A stretch of DNA of 64,000 bases from Methanocorpusculum sp. (lineage in GTDB: Archaea; Halobacteriota; Methanomicrobia; Methanomicrobiales; Methanocorpusculaceae), in the NCBI GenBank assembly GCA_017387505.1, contig JAFOFB010000022.1:1-64000 (forward strand), given 5' to 3'. The notes beneath the pieces were generated by a model. That model ran no database searches. It was not told the DNA's origin and worked only from the letters and a program-made list of their open reading frames with translations. The translations under genes were made by a program, and so were the position numbers. Below are positions 43,483-52,424 of this stretch, in pieces (the stretch's first letter is position 1; every line of letters begins with the position of its first letter).

Positions 43483-44136
43483 TTATCTCTTCCTGCTCTT
43501 GCGTTTTGAAACAATGCGGCTTACAATCTCAATGCAGATAATAACTGCCGCGGCAATCAGGATACTTTCTATTATATGGAGAGGCACCCACCCGATAAGC
43601 GGAATTGCAAAGACAGCTTTGCCGACAATCCACTCCTCTTTTACCGGCTCCATTCTGGAAATACCGTAACTTGGGAAACTTCCAAACTGGTCAGGATACG
43701 GATTGGTGATTTCATTATCTCCTTTCGTGATAACTCCGCTGTGGGCGGCGTCTCCTGTAAATCCAAGAGCTTGTGCCTCTTCTTTTGTAACTGTTGTAAT
43801 TGCACGGTGGATGATTGGTGTTACTCCTTTCATTCCGTTTGGCTGATACACAATCACATCGCCATACTCATTGAATACTTTATGAGTATCTGCCGCTTCT
43901 GCTTCATCCTGAGTCATCCAATCGCCGAAGCGGTTTTCATCCACAACGAAAACCAGACTGTAGGTTGGAAGGTTAGGCTCCATACTTCCAGATTCGACTG
44001 CGACTAATGCGGGCCAGGTTCCAGACACACCAAAGAGGACAATACCTATTCCTGCAACTACGAGCAGAATTAGAATAATGTCTCTGACAAAAGTTGCGCC
44101 CTCACTTTTTGGATGAAGAAGGTCTTTAAGCGACAT
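43483..44136 (-). CDS. Signal peptidase I (archaeal S26B type)
   Basis: Membrane serine protease that removes signal peptides. 217 residues with a helix at about 15-40 and another at the C-terminus (190-210). Catalytic Ser in VESGSMEPNL; His in PIIHRAI replaces the bacterial Lys, as in archaea and ER forms; Asp in VITKGDNEITN. ATG at 44136 has the Met-Ser start; a TTG two codons earlier is weaker. Clustered with cofH and the prenyltransferase-like gene. Confidence 0.92.
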   Translation of the reverse strand: MSLKDLLHPKSEGATFVRDIILILLVVAGIGIVLFGVSGTWPALVAVESGSMEPNLPTYSLVFVVDENRFGDWMTQDEAEAADTHKVFNEYGDVIVYQPNGMKGVTPIIHRAITTVTKEEAQALGFTGDAAHSGVITKGDNEITNPYPDQFGSFPSYGISRMEPVKEEWIVGKAVFAIPLIGWVPLHIIESILIAAAVIICIEIVSRIVSKRKSRKR

Positions 44137-44175
44137 ACGCAAAAAGGGGTTTGATGTGAGAATATATAATGGTTC

Positions 44176-44760
44176 TCACTTACCGAATCTGCTCTGTCTT
44201 GACTGGAAGTCACGAAGAGCACGCAGGAAGTCAACGTAGCGGAATCTGTTCCAGTTTACATCGCAGAAGAACAGCTCGGAATAGACCGACTGCCAGATTA
44301 AAAAGTCGGTTAAGTGGTTTCCGCCTGTTTTGATTATGAAGTCCGGAGTTACTTTGTAGAGGAGATTTGCTTCGATTATCTCTTCAGTAATGTCTTCTGG
44401 TGAGATGCCGGACTCTGCGATTTTTGATACTGCATCACAAATCTCCTGTCTTCCGCATTTGCCGATCACAATTAAGACATCAAGAGCTCCGCTTCCGTAT
44501 CTCTCGTCACCGTGAGATGAACTGACACGAATTGATGCATGCTTTTCCATCTCTGAAAGCGGGAGCGGGATGTATTCGGAGTCGGAGCTTATGTGGATAA
44601 TACAGGATTTTATTTTTGGAAACTCTTTTACCAACTGCAGAATTTCGAGAAGTTTAGATGAATCTGTTTCCAATTCATCTCCAGAAATCATGAGACAAAT
44701 TTCCCTTGGAAAAACTGTTAAACCGTCTCTGATTCGTTTTTCATACAGTTCGTAAAGCAT
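44176..44760 (-). CDS. Degenerate cis-prenyltransferase (UppS-like) paralogue
   Basis: 194 residues, shorter than the 230-300 of active enzymes. The C-terminal part PDFIIKTGGNHLTDFLIWQS with YSELFFCDVNWNRF, DFLRALRDFQ and RFGK aligns with undecaprenyl diphosphate synthase. The N-terminal catalytic motif, normally MDGNRRW-like, reads MISGDELE: the Asp that orients the diphosphate is Ser. The IPP-binding arginines are Lys and Leu. Probably a non-catalytic partner, like the accessory subunits of heteromeric cis-prenyltransferases in eukaryotes and reported in Methanosarcina. Glycosyl-carrier lipid synthesis is the likely pathway. An active partner gene is not here. Confidence 0.8.
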   Translation of the reverse strand: MLYELYEKRIRDGLTVFPREICLMISGDELETDSSKLLEILQLVKEFPKIKSCIIHISSDSEYIPLPLSEMEKHASIRVSSSHGDERYGSGALDVLIVIGKCGRQEICDAVSKIAESGISPEDITEEIIEANLLYKVTPDFIIKTGGNHLTDFLIWQSVYSELFFCDVNWNRFRYVDFLRALRDFQSRQSRFGK

Positions 44761-44801
44761 AATCCTGATATCCTCTTGTATGTGAATTCAGATATTAACA
44801 G

Positions 44802-44981
44802 TTACCGTTTTGGCATCAAAGCAGATATTCCAAAACAGATTACACTAATTGACAGGAATAAAACAGCTATGTCTGGTTCAACCGCATTAAGAATAGAAAG
44901 AACCAGGGTGGCTACACCCATTGCTAAACCAACCGCGCCGAATATCATACGCGGGTGATCAATTTTATCAGTATCACTCAT
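44802..44981 (-). CDS. Small two-helix membrane protein (59 residues)
   Basis: ATG at 44981, TAA at 44802. The product has a short acidic head (MSDTDKIDHPR), a helix FGAVGLAMGVATLVLSIL, a turn NAVEPD and a second helix IAVLFLSISVICFGISALM ending in PKR, a positive tail. It begins eight bases after the stop of the next upstream membrane protein, with AGGTG (inside and after that TAG) as ribosome site. Last gene of the MoxR/DUF58 locus. No homologue known to me. The coupling and membrane profile make a real gene likely. Confidence 0.7.
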   Translation of the reverse strand: MSDTDKIDHPRMIFGAVGLAMGVATLVLSILNAVEPDIAVLFLSISVICFGISALMPKR

Positions 44982-44989
44982 GCGCGCAC

Positions 44990-45757
44990 CTATGATGCAT
45001 AGAGACTGAATACAAGCGTAAGCGTAGTGCCTGAAAGTTCTGCGCTGTCTGATAATACATCCATATCCTCACTTTCTGCAATAATCGATGCTGCAAGACT
45101 GCAGATAGGACATCCTACCATAGTACAGCATTTTGGAGATATCTCCTGTATTGCTTGACAAAGAGATACAGGGGAGAACTTATTCAGAGTAACGACAATA
45201 GATTTGTCATTCTTAACCACAGAAACCTTTTCCGCAACAGCAAGGTAATCTGAGAATACCTCAGAAAGACACGTGGAGAGCATCTCGAAGTTGTTCTTTG
45301 GAACAGATAAATGATCATCCTTTTTCAGTTTCATAAGGAGCGGTGATGAGATTGCCGGGTATGAAATACCGTTCCATTCACCAATGGTGATAAATGTTGT
45401 ATCTTCTGGAAGGTTTGGGATTTTTCCGCCGGTTACCGGGTTAATTTGGATTACATTGCCTGATTCTGGAAGATAGCGGTGAAGAGTACTGCTTGTAACA
45501 CCCAAGTCTGCAAAAGCGCGTGCAAGGTTTACAGTTCCCTGAACCGGCATAAGCTCTGTTAAGAATGCAGGCATTGGAGTACGTTCTGAAGTAATCAGAA
45601 TAAATACTCCGGTTACAAGGAGCATAAATCCGCAGAGAACAAGGACTGCACTTGTCATATCTCCACGGTTGGTCAGAGCAGTTATCAGGAAAACCACAAT
45701 TGATGCGGCGAAGAGTATTCCTGAAGCAAGGTGGGTAGTGTTTTTAAATACGTTCAT
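44990..45757 (-). CDS. Membrane protein of the MoxR/DUF58 locus, unknown family
   Basis: 255 residues. Two N-terminal helices (about 10-30 and 36-56), then a soluble domain of 195 residues. Near residue 207 it has CCTMVGCPICSLAASII, a Cys-rich segment that could bind metal. Starts within the end of the previous gene (14-base overlap). Genes of this kind recur with DUF58 genes in methanogens to my knowledge, but no function is assigned. Confidence 0.68.
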   Translation of the reverse strand: MNVFKNTTHLASGILFAASIVVFLITALTNRGDMTSAVLVLCGFMLLVTGVFILITSERTPMPAFLTELMPVQGTVNLARAFADLGVTSSTLHRYLPESGNVIQINPVTGGKIPNLPEDTTFITIGEWNGISYPAISSPLLMKLKKDDHLSVPKNNFEMLSTCLSEVFSDYLAVAEKVSVVKNDKSIVVTLNKFSPVSLCQAIQEISPKCCTMVGCPICSLAASIIAESEDMDVLSDSAELSGTTLTLVFSLYAS

Positions 45758-46187
45758 GAGGATTCACCCTGAGTTTTTTCCGTATTCTGTACTCAGTAAT
45801 AAAGATGATATATACACCAAGAATTACGAAGACGATACTAATTATTACAGCAACAACTGCTGTGGACTGGAAAGCACAAATCCAAGCAGCAACAGCAGAA
45901 ACCACAGCAAAGACAATGGTTTTTCTAGACAGAGCATTAGTTACGCTCAGCAGAGATAGCAGAAGGATAAGTGTTACTATTCCGGTAAATACCGGGTTTC
46001 CTGATGCTAATATAATCGGCAGACCTGATGCGGCAAGCATGATTAAACGTGTCTCGAAGCTCTTCAATGGAATAAAGAAGAATATCAGATACAATATGGC
46101 GAAGATAGCAGCCGGGATGTAAGTTGATGTCCATGCAAGAAGTACACCAAAGACAGCAAAGAGTATTGCAAATACTTTTGAAATCAT
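45744..46187 (-). CDS. Polytopic membrane protein, unknown
   Basis: 147 residues, four to five hydrophobic helices almost end to end, with a basic C-terminus (EYRIRKKLRVNPHERI). No motif. ATGA overlap with the DUF58 gene upstream and 14-base overlap with the next downstream gene. Probably a membrane subunit of the same complex. Confidence 0.65.
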   Translation of the reverse strand: MISKVFAILFAVFGVLLAWTSTYIPAAIFAILYLIFFFIPLKSFETRLIMLAASGLPIILASGNPVFTGIVTLILLLSLLSVTNALSRKTIVFAVVSAVAAWICAFQSTAVVAVIISIVFVILGVYIIFITEYRIRKKLRVNPHERI

Positions 46188-47476
46188 GACAGAACCTCCA
46201 CAGATGAGGCCCCTGCCGAAAAGAGTGCAGATATGACCTGCTTTTCACGCTCGGTATCACGGATTCCTCCAAGAATGAAGACTACGTCTCTTTGCTGTAC
46301 TGTTGCGTCAGCGATAAGATAGGAGAGATTACTGATATCTCCAAGAGCACAGGAGACCACATAAATGCTGGTATCATCAAGAGAAGTACGCTCAGAGTTC
46401 TCTAAAAGCGTTGCTTCGGAGGTGATGTTTTTGATGTTCTGCTCAAATGTGGTTGGGTATCTCTTGTGAGAGAAAGATAATGCATTCTTGATTTTGGTTG
46501 AGAAGTCATTTTTCTCAGGGATGGAGGATGCCTCTTTCATGAGGGATGCTACATGTCTGTGACGGAAAAGTGCAGTTTCACGACGGATTTTTCCGGCAAG
46601 AGAAAGACGTGCGAAAATCTCCTCCTTATGCTTAGAGGTTCCAATCCAGAGACAGTCTGCACCACTGTAGACAATAACCGGGTATGAGTCTCTCCTATTC
46701 AGTCGCTCAATAGCACCGACAGCAGCATCAGCAAAAGCTGCAACTGTTTTTTCAGGTGTCCCTTCTTCCGGTAAATCAAAAACCAGGATTGGATTAGCTC
46801 CTGAAGAATCGGTTTTCATCTGAACATATAGTTCGTCATATTTTGCAGAAAGCTTCCAGTTGATATCTGAGACATTATCTCCTATGGCGTATGGTCGGTA
46901 ATACCGTGCCTCAGTTCCGGAAATTAATGCAAAGTAATCACGCTCTTTGGCATCTTCAATTGGTGAAAATCCATCCTGATTAAATGTTGCGGCGATTCCT
47001 GCAGAATAGACCTTTAGCTCGGGTGATTTTGCGTAAGGTACAGGGATTGTTGTTTTGAAGAATGCGTCCTGAGCCGAAACGGATATTCCCCCAAAGGAAG
47101 AACGGCCGGAAACTGGAATTCTTAGAAGGTATTCTGTATTTCCGTTTTTTATGTCGAAACTTCCCTGAACGAGAACAGAACCTGTAGGTGGAACATCAGA
47201 CATAGATACTGACAGGTCTGTTTTTTTGGCGGAAACTGATGTTGTTACCCGGACGTTCCCTCCTTGAGTTAAAATTGCAGAGTCTGCTTCACGGGAGATT
47301 GTAAGAGATTCAGTATATGAGCGCAGTTCCTGCAGGAAAGAGAGACCGCGAATCAGAAGAAAAGCAAGGATACCAAGCCCGACAGCAGCAGCATTCCCAC
47401 TGTTCATAAGCCATGCATATACAAATGCCGGCACCGCAAAAAGAAGAAGGAGAAGGGAGAGCGGGGTTGGATACAT
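46184..47476 (-). CDS. DUF58 domain protein
   Basis: 430 residues. Two N-terminal membrane helices (about 5-45), a beta-rich extracytoplasmic-like region 60-160, then the DUF58 signature in the middle: ARYYRPYAIGDNVSDINWKLSAKYDELYVQ, followed by a VWA-like fold (PILVFDLPEEG). DUF58 proteins are routinely paired with MoxR ATPases in operons, as here five bases away, and are thought to be substrates or adaptors of the ATPase. Function in methanogens is unknown. Confidence 0.88.
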   Translation of the reverse strand: MYPTPLSLLLLLFAVPAFVYAWLMNSGNAAAVGLGILAFLLIRGLSFLQELRSYTESLTISREADSAILTQGGNVRVTTSVSAKKTDLSVSMSDVPPTGSVLVQGSFDIKNGNTEYLLRIPVSGRSSFGGISVSAQDAFFKTTIPVPYAKSPELKVYSAGIAATFNQDGFSPIEDAKERDYFALISGTEARYYRPYAIGDNVSDINWKLSAKYDELYVQMKTDSSGANPILVFDLPEEGTPEKTVAAFADAAVGAIERLNRRDSYPVIVYSGADCLWIGTSKHKEEIFARLSLAGKIRRETALFRHRHVASLMKEASSIPEKNDFSTKIKNALSFSHKRYPTTFEQNIKNITSEATLLENSERTSLDDTSIYVVSCALGDISNLSYLIADATVQQRDVVFILGGIRDTEREKQVISALFSAGASSVEVLS

Positions 47477-47481
47477 ACTGC

Positions 47482-48444
47482 TTATCTCACTGGAACTGAT
47501 TCAAGAATTGCAGAGATAACAGATGGTACGGTAACACCTGTAAGCTGTGCCTCACGTTTCAGCATAATGCGGTGTGAGAAAACATAAGGTACAAGGTGTT
47601 TTACATCATCCGGGATGATATAATCTCTTCCCTGAATTGCGGCATATGCCTGAGCTCCGCGAAGGAGGGCAAGAGAGCCCCTGGTACTGACTCCAAGTTT
47701 TACATCACTGTGTTTCCTGGTTGCAGTCACTAAATCTGCAATGTATCCTAAGATATCCTCACTTGCATAGACTGTGCGGACAGCTTCCTGCATTTTTGCG
47801 ATATTCTCTGGAGTTGTAATGGCAGTCTCTTTGGCAAGCAGACTCTTTAAATCTAAATCCCGATTCATATCGCGGGCAAGGATTTTCATCTCATCCTCAG
47901 CAGAGAGCGGGTTTACCTGTACGTTGTAGGTGAATCTGTCCTTCTGTGCTTCGATAAGCATGAAGGTACCTTCCATTTCATACGGGTTCTGAGTGGCGAT
48001 AACCATAAATGGACTGCTAAGCTGGTAACGCTCGTTATCAATGGTTACCTGACGCTCTGCCATAGCCTCAAGGAGAGCACCCTGTGCCTTTGGAGTTAAG
48101 CGGTTCATCTCATCTACTAAGAAGATGTTTGAGAAGACCGGACCTTTGGTAAAGGTGAAACCGCTTTCTTTAGTATATGTCCGCATTCCAAGGATATCAA
48201 TTGGCTGAATATCAACAGCACCCTGCAGACGGCCAAAAGTTCCACCAATCTTTTTAGCAAATAGTTTGCAGTCACTGGTTTTTGCAGTTCCAGGAACTCC
48301 TTCGATTATAATTGTACCATCACTTAAGAGAGCAATGGTTAATGTGTTAATAAGCTCATCATATCCTACGATAAACTTCTGCAGAGACTCCTGCATCTTT
48401 TCATAGAATTCACGTACTTCTTTCATATCTGGTTTTTCACTCAT
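47482..48444 (-). CDS. MoxR-family AAA+ ATPase
   Basis: 320 residues. Walker A EGVPGTAKT (a Ser follows), Walker B IFLVDEMNR, sensor 1 IATQNPYEMEGTF, then sensor 2 near GVSTRGSLALLRGA. Chaperone-like ATPases of this type activate or assemble partner proteins. ATG at 48444 has GGAG nearby and lies two bases from the previous stop; a start six codons earlier would overlap. Central gene of the locus. Confidence 0.93.
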   Translation of the reverse strand: MSEKPDMKEVREFYEKMQESLQKFIVGYDELINTLTIALLSDGTIIIEGVPGTAKTSDCKLFAKKIGGTFGRLQGAVDIQPIDILGMRTYTKESGFTFTKGPVFSNIFLVDEMNRLTPKAQGALLEAMAERQVTIDNERYQLSSPFMVIATQNPYEMEGTFMLIEAQKDRFTYNVQVNPLSAEDEMKILARDMNRDLDLKSLLAKETAITTPENIAKMQEAVRTVYASEDILGYIADLVTATRKHSDVKLGVSTRGSLALLRGAQAYAAIQGRDYIIPDDVKHLVPYVFSHRIMLKREAQLTGVTVPSVISAILESVPVR

Positions 48445-48446
48445 GA

Positions 48447-49295
48447 TTAACTCCTTCTCCAAAGGTAAATAATCCCTCCTCCAAGGAAGATAATGCCAAA
48501 GAGACCAACTCCTGCTGCCGGGAACTGGTGAAGGAGGGAGAGTAATCCTGTAATTCCCCCTCCGTCTGTGGTTTTTGTTTCTGCCTGGTAAACATATGTG
48601 TCTTCTGCAAGGAGAGCAGAGAGTACAGCCATGTTTTCCGTGTGCTTTCTGTCAAGCATGTTGTTGACAAATAGTGACGGGTCGGCAATAACCACAATCT
48701 TTCCGTTGCTAATAGTTTCTGATGCCGCAAGAGAATAAACTTTCAGTGTTTCATCCTTGTCTGCAGTGTTGTCCCCGTCTTTGTCAACCCATGCAAGATG
48801 TGATGTCTGGATAATTGTCTCTCCTCCGGTAACATATCCGGGGTAGTTGAAGAAGATATGTGATACATTTGTTCCAAGGAGGTTTGCCAGAGCATCTGCA
48901 CGGAACAGACCGGAATCCTTGTACTCCATATTAGATGAACGTACTTCTGCGTCATGCACCTGTATACTGCATCCGATATCTGTCAGGAAAGAGTTGGTGT
49001 TTCCTTCCTGATCAAATATGAGAAGTACGTTTCCAGATTGCAGATACTCTAAAAGTCCCTCTCCTGTGAAGTCAGCAGACGGGGCAATTATGAGAAGTAT
49101 GGTGCCGGACTTGTCGCTTATGTCTTTGGCATACCACACACACTGCTCATCAGATATGTCACCGAAAAACTCAGATGTTCCGTTCCATCCGGAATTATAT
49201 CGTGAATACTCATCTGATGTTCCGGCAAACTGCCCAAGGGTAACTGTAACGGTGAGGATGACTACAATTAGGGCAACAACGGTAAGTTTTCTCAT
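48447..49295 (-). CDS. DUF4350-type membrane-anchored protein
   Basis: 282 residues. N-terminal signal or anchor helix (about 4-22), an extracytoplasmic domain with the alternating pattern of DUF4350 (IIAPSADFTGEGLLEYLQSGNVLLIF, VVIADPSLFVNNMLD), and a C-terminal helix near 258-278 ending in WRRS. The family is a glutamine-amidotransferase-like fold without known catalysis, common next to DUF58/MoxR genes. Confidence 0.75.
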   Translation of the reverse strand: MRKLTVVALIVVILTVTVTLGQFAGTSDEYSRYNSGWNGTSEFFGDISDEQCVWYAKDISDKSGTILLIIAPSADFTGEGLLEYLQSGNVLLIFDQEGNTNSFLTDIGCSIQVHDAEVRSSNMEYKDSGLFRADALANLLGTNVSHIFFNYPGYVTGGETIIQTSHLAWVDKDGDNTADKDETLKVYSLAASETISNGKIVVIADPSLFVNNMLDRKHTENMAVLSALLAEDTYVYQAETKTTDGGGITGLLSLLHQFPAAGVGLFGIIFLGGGIIYLWRRS

Positions 49296-49299
49296 GTAA

Positions 49300-50475
49300 T
49301 TACTGTTTTAGGATTTTTCCTGCGAGTTCTGCAAGTTTTGCGATATCCTCTTCACCTGTCTTTGGTGCGTAGCGAATCTGTTCGTAGTGTTTAATGAATT
49401 CAGTTAATTCAGCAGTTGGTTCTCCAAATTCGAGAAGCTGTCTTGGGGTAAGGGATTCACTGTGGGGTATTCCGTGTTTGTCTGCGAGATGTAATAATAC
49501 TGCTACGTAACACTCTTTTGGTGTGGCAAGCATCAGTTCAGGTTTTGATATTACAGTAGGTATTTCCACAGATTCTGCATTCTCTTCTGTTGAAACATCT
49601 ATTCTCTCTTCTGTTTGAGTCATTTCCTGAACTCGAGTTGGTGTATCAACAGGTTCAGAGACAGAACGTTTACGAAGAACCAGAACAACAACTCCTGTGA
49701 CAAGAATCACTGCAATAACTGTTCCTACAATAATTGGAATGATTGGGATGCCATTTTCAGGATTCTGGTTTGGTGTTACTGTCTCATTTTGATCTGGTTT
49801 TTCAGTGACATTGAGAGATGAAGTATTTGTTGTGTTCAGGATAGATGGATTTGTTAAATTCTGTATCGTGGTGTTTGTAGTATTCAGAGTTGTTGTATTG
49901 GTGATATTCAGTATTGAGGTATTTGTGGAGTCCAGAACTGTAGTATTGGATGTATTCTGAACAGATAGGTTGGAACTACCATCTACTGATATGTCTGATG
50001 TTTTGAAAGGGACGGTATTTTGTGCCTTTTGCTCTTCATACATCTGAAGCAGCGTGTTGTACAGTTCGTCTTCTCCTTCATCAAGATAGTACTCGAACCA
50101 GTTGACACCGTAATTCAGATAAATCCATGATTTATCAAAATTCTCTAAGTCTTCATACATCCAATCCTCACCGTATTCAAGTAAGAACCTCTCTTCCCAT
50201 GGTTCTAATACAGAGTTGGAAGGAACTGCATTTTGTGCGGCCAAATTCTGGTACATCAAGGAAAGTTCGTTATAACGCTCTTCGTCGTTTCCTTCGTATA
50301 AGAAGTATTCGAACCACTGATTTCCATAGTCCTCATACATCCAGTACTCGCCGTACTCTTCTAAAAATTCTTCTTCCCATGGTTCAAGTGTGTCTGCAGA
50401 TACTGCAGATACAAAGACTGCTGACAGCAGTAGAATCAGTAAAGTTACTGCATATAATTTATTCTTTGTTTTCAT
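49300..50475 (-). CDS. Surface protein with tandem repeats, sequon-rich stalk and DUF4129-like tail
   Basis: 391 residues from the ATG at 50475. Order: cleavable signal peptide 1-27; two repeats of about 60-70 residues starting LEPWEEEF and LEPWEERF (30 and 90), each with EYGEXWMYED and WFEYXL; a Thr/Asn stalk 168-231 with 13 N-x-S/T sequons; membrane helix 246-266; cytoplasmic tail 310-391 with a DUF4129-like segment ending IAKLAELAGKIL. Looks like an exported, glycosylated sensor or scaffold. Overlaps the upstream gene by 17 bases. Confidence 0.72.
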   Translation of the reverse strand: MKTKNKLYAVTLLILLLSAVFVSAVSADTLEPWEEEFLEEYGEYWMYEDYGNQWFEYFLYEGNDEERYNELSLMYQNLAAQNAVPSNSVLEPWEERFLLEYGEDWMYEDLENFDKSWIYLNYGVNWFEYYLDEGEDELYNTLLQMYEEQKAQNTVPFKTSDISVDGSSNLSVQNTSNTTVLDSTNTSILNITNTTTLNTTNTTIQNLTNPSILNTTNTSSLNVTEKPDQNETVTPNQNPENGIPIIPIIVGTVIAVILVTGVVVLVLRKRSVSEPVDTPTRVQEMTQTEERIDVSTEENAESVEIPTVISKPELMLATPKECYVAVLLHLADKHGIPHSESLTPRQLLEFGEPTAELTEFIKHYEQIRYAPKTGEEDIAKLAELAGKILKQ

Positions 50476-52120
50476 GATATGTCTCCTGAATTTTTTTGGC
50501 AATATATTTCATTTTTGTTAAGTCACTCTCTCTAATTTCAATATAGGCATAGTGTAAATACTCATACTCTGTTATGAATTCACCAATGTCATCAGTTACA
50601 TCACCTATCTCGCGCAGTATCTCACGCGGTGTTTTCACTTCTGTATTGCTAATTCCTTCATAATGGGAGATAACAGAAATAGTCTCATGATAGAGAACAC
50701 GCAGTTTATCTGAATCTCCAGTCTTTGCTGAACCACTGATTATCTTACGAATCTTTTTTACAATCTTTTGAGTAGCAGTCGGTTTTACTACATTCAGTTC
50801 TGTTACTTCAAATTCTGTATTATCAGGTAAAGCAGATGTTTTTCTCTTTCGGAAAATCCTAATACCAATAAATGCGGCAACACCAAGAACTGCTGCACCT
50901 AATATTGGCAGAAGGAATGACTGAGAGACTTTAACGGTAAATGGCTCGCTAACACTTCTTTCAAGAGGGAATGATACGTCAGAGAATTCAGCATACACTT
51001 GATAAACTCCGTCTTCAAGTTCTGTCTGAATAGTGAATACACCATTTTTATTTGTTACATTAGTTCCAAGAAGACCAATTCCATCTGCATAGACATCAAC
51101 CTTTGCACCAGACACCCACACTTCATTTACTGTTTGCAGTCCTCCGGTAATGGTTACTGTGTTTCCGCTAACTTTAGCAGAACTTATGAAGACAGAGGTA
51201 TTTGTTGTTAGTATGGTTATTGTGTCTTGTTTGGATACTTTTCCCTGGCTCTGAATAGATATTGTGTGCAGTCCTTTAGAGATATTTGTGATTTTGAAAC
51301 TCTTGGTAAATGCGCCAGGTTTATTTAAATTCACAGTTCCCCACACACGTGTATCTAGATAAATCTCATGTTGTCCTGATAATTTCGAACTTCCCTCAAT
51401 TAACAGTGTATCTCCATACACAAATGTATCATCAGATATTGTAAATAGAATTGGTAAATCTGATGGAGTTGATGGGAGTGATGACAAGGCATTTGCGGCT
51501 ACTTTGTTAACCGTTGAGACAGCCTGATCCATGTGGGATGTGTCAAGATCCTGTTTCTTTGCTGTCTCAATTACTTTATCTGCTGTTTGTGAGTAGGTCT
51601 CAGCAGTCAGTGTAATCTCTTTGGATAATGCCTGCATCTCTGAGTAAAGGGCGGCAAGTGATGAGGCATCAACAGAACCATCACGGATTTCCTGCTTAAT
51701 CTCTTCCATTCTTGCAACATCTGAGTTTAAAACTTCAAGTGCAATATTTAACTCTTCAGCAGAAATGCGGAAATCATTTAGTTCAGTATTGCCAAGATTG
51801 ATTTTTGCATTGTTGGATTTCAGACGTTTGATGAGATTTGCATATTCTTGAAGCTCACGCTCAGAATACGCAAAGTCTTTTGCATCAATTTCAAGACTAA
51901 TCTTTGAGCTTTGAAGCATAATCTCTGCCATCAACGGCAGAATCGTCTCAGCCTCTTCTGTTGTCATCACAGAGACTGCACTAACATCTTTATGAGATGG
52001 AGAATACGCATCATCTGATGCTTCATAGAGAACTGTACCACCACTGAGTCCCAAAACTACAGCAAAGAGAATAAGTGCAAGTCCCGCAAGGACAAATGGA
52101 AGAACCGATTGGCGTTTCAT
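50459..52120 (-). CDS. Large membrane-anchored surface protein of the MoxR/DUF58 locus
   Basis: 553 residues. N-terminal helix (about 8-30), a helical/coiled-coil region 50-215, a beta-sandwich region about 220-400 (Ig-like or CARDB-like; the segment TVTITGGLQTVNEVWVSGAKV is strand-rich), a second helix about 408-428, then basic linker and C-terminal domain similar to that of the downstream gene (TPREILREIGDVTDDIGEFITEYEYLHYAYIEI, DUF4129-like). Unknown function. Overlaps downstream gene by 17 and upstream by four bases. Confidence 0.7.
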   Translation of the reverse strand: MKRQSVLPFVLAGLALILFAVVLGLSGGTVLYEASDDAYSPSHKDVSAVSVMTTEEAETILPLMAEIMLQSSKISLEIDAKDFAYSERELQEYANLIKRLKSNNAKINLGNTELNDFRISAEELNIALEVLNSDVARMEEIKQEIRDGSVDASSLAALYSEMQALSKEITLTAETYSQTADKVIETAKKQDLDTSHMDQAVSTVNKVAANALSSLPSTPSDLPILFTISDDTFVYGDTLLIEGSSKLSGQHEIYLDTRVWGTVNLNKPGAFTKSFKITNISKGLHTISIQSQGKVSKQDTITILTTNTSVFISSAKVSGNTVTITGGLQTVNEVWVSGAKVDVYADGIGLLGTNVTNKNGVFTIQTELEDGVYQVYAEFSDVSFPLERSVSEPFTVKVSQSFLLPILGAAVLGVAAFIGIRIFRKRKTSALPDNTEFEVTELNVVKPTATQKIVKKIRKIISGSAKTGDSDKLRVLYHETISVISHYEGISNTEVKTPREILREIGDVTDDIGEFITEYEYLHYAYIEIRESDLTKMKYIAKKIQETYHENKE

Positions 52121-52380
52121 AGAATAATATCAATGACCTTCATCAGGATAATGATTCCAAAGATTCCAACGCCTGTTCCAAGCATGACTAACTGATAAGT
52201 TCTCCATTTCGGGCGAAGAGTCGAGAGGGAGATGAATTCCGTAATAATCAATGCTCCGATTAACCAGAGCACGAAAAAGATTTCAATGTTTATCAATCGC
52301 GCCAGAATCATTACAAGGGCTACGCAAAACATCCATCCGACAAGGATTCCTGCCGCAAGTAATGTTTTTCCTGAAGCCAT
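52117..52380 (-). CDS. Small membrane protein heading the MoxR/DUF58 locus
   Basis: 87 residues, three helices (about 5-26, 31-50, 64-86). ATGA overlap with the large surface protein. No motif. First gene of the locus; a TATA-like AATATATAG sits just before the ATG and would be too close for a normal leader, so promoter location is open. Confidence 0.65.
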   Translation of the reverse strand: MASGKTLLAAGILVGWMFCVALVMILARLINIEIFFVLWLIGALIITEFISLSTLRPKWRTYQLVMLGTGVGIFGIIILMKVIDIIL

Positions 52381-52424
52381 AACTATATATTGGCCATAGA
52401 GAGAACAATAGTTTCTGGTTCTTT

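Noticed and set aside
49786-49971. CRISPR-like direct repeats
   Set aside because: The periodicity is coding (N-x-T/S repeats), with no constant repeat and unique spacers.
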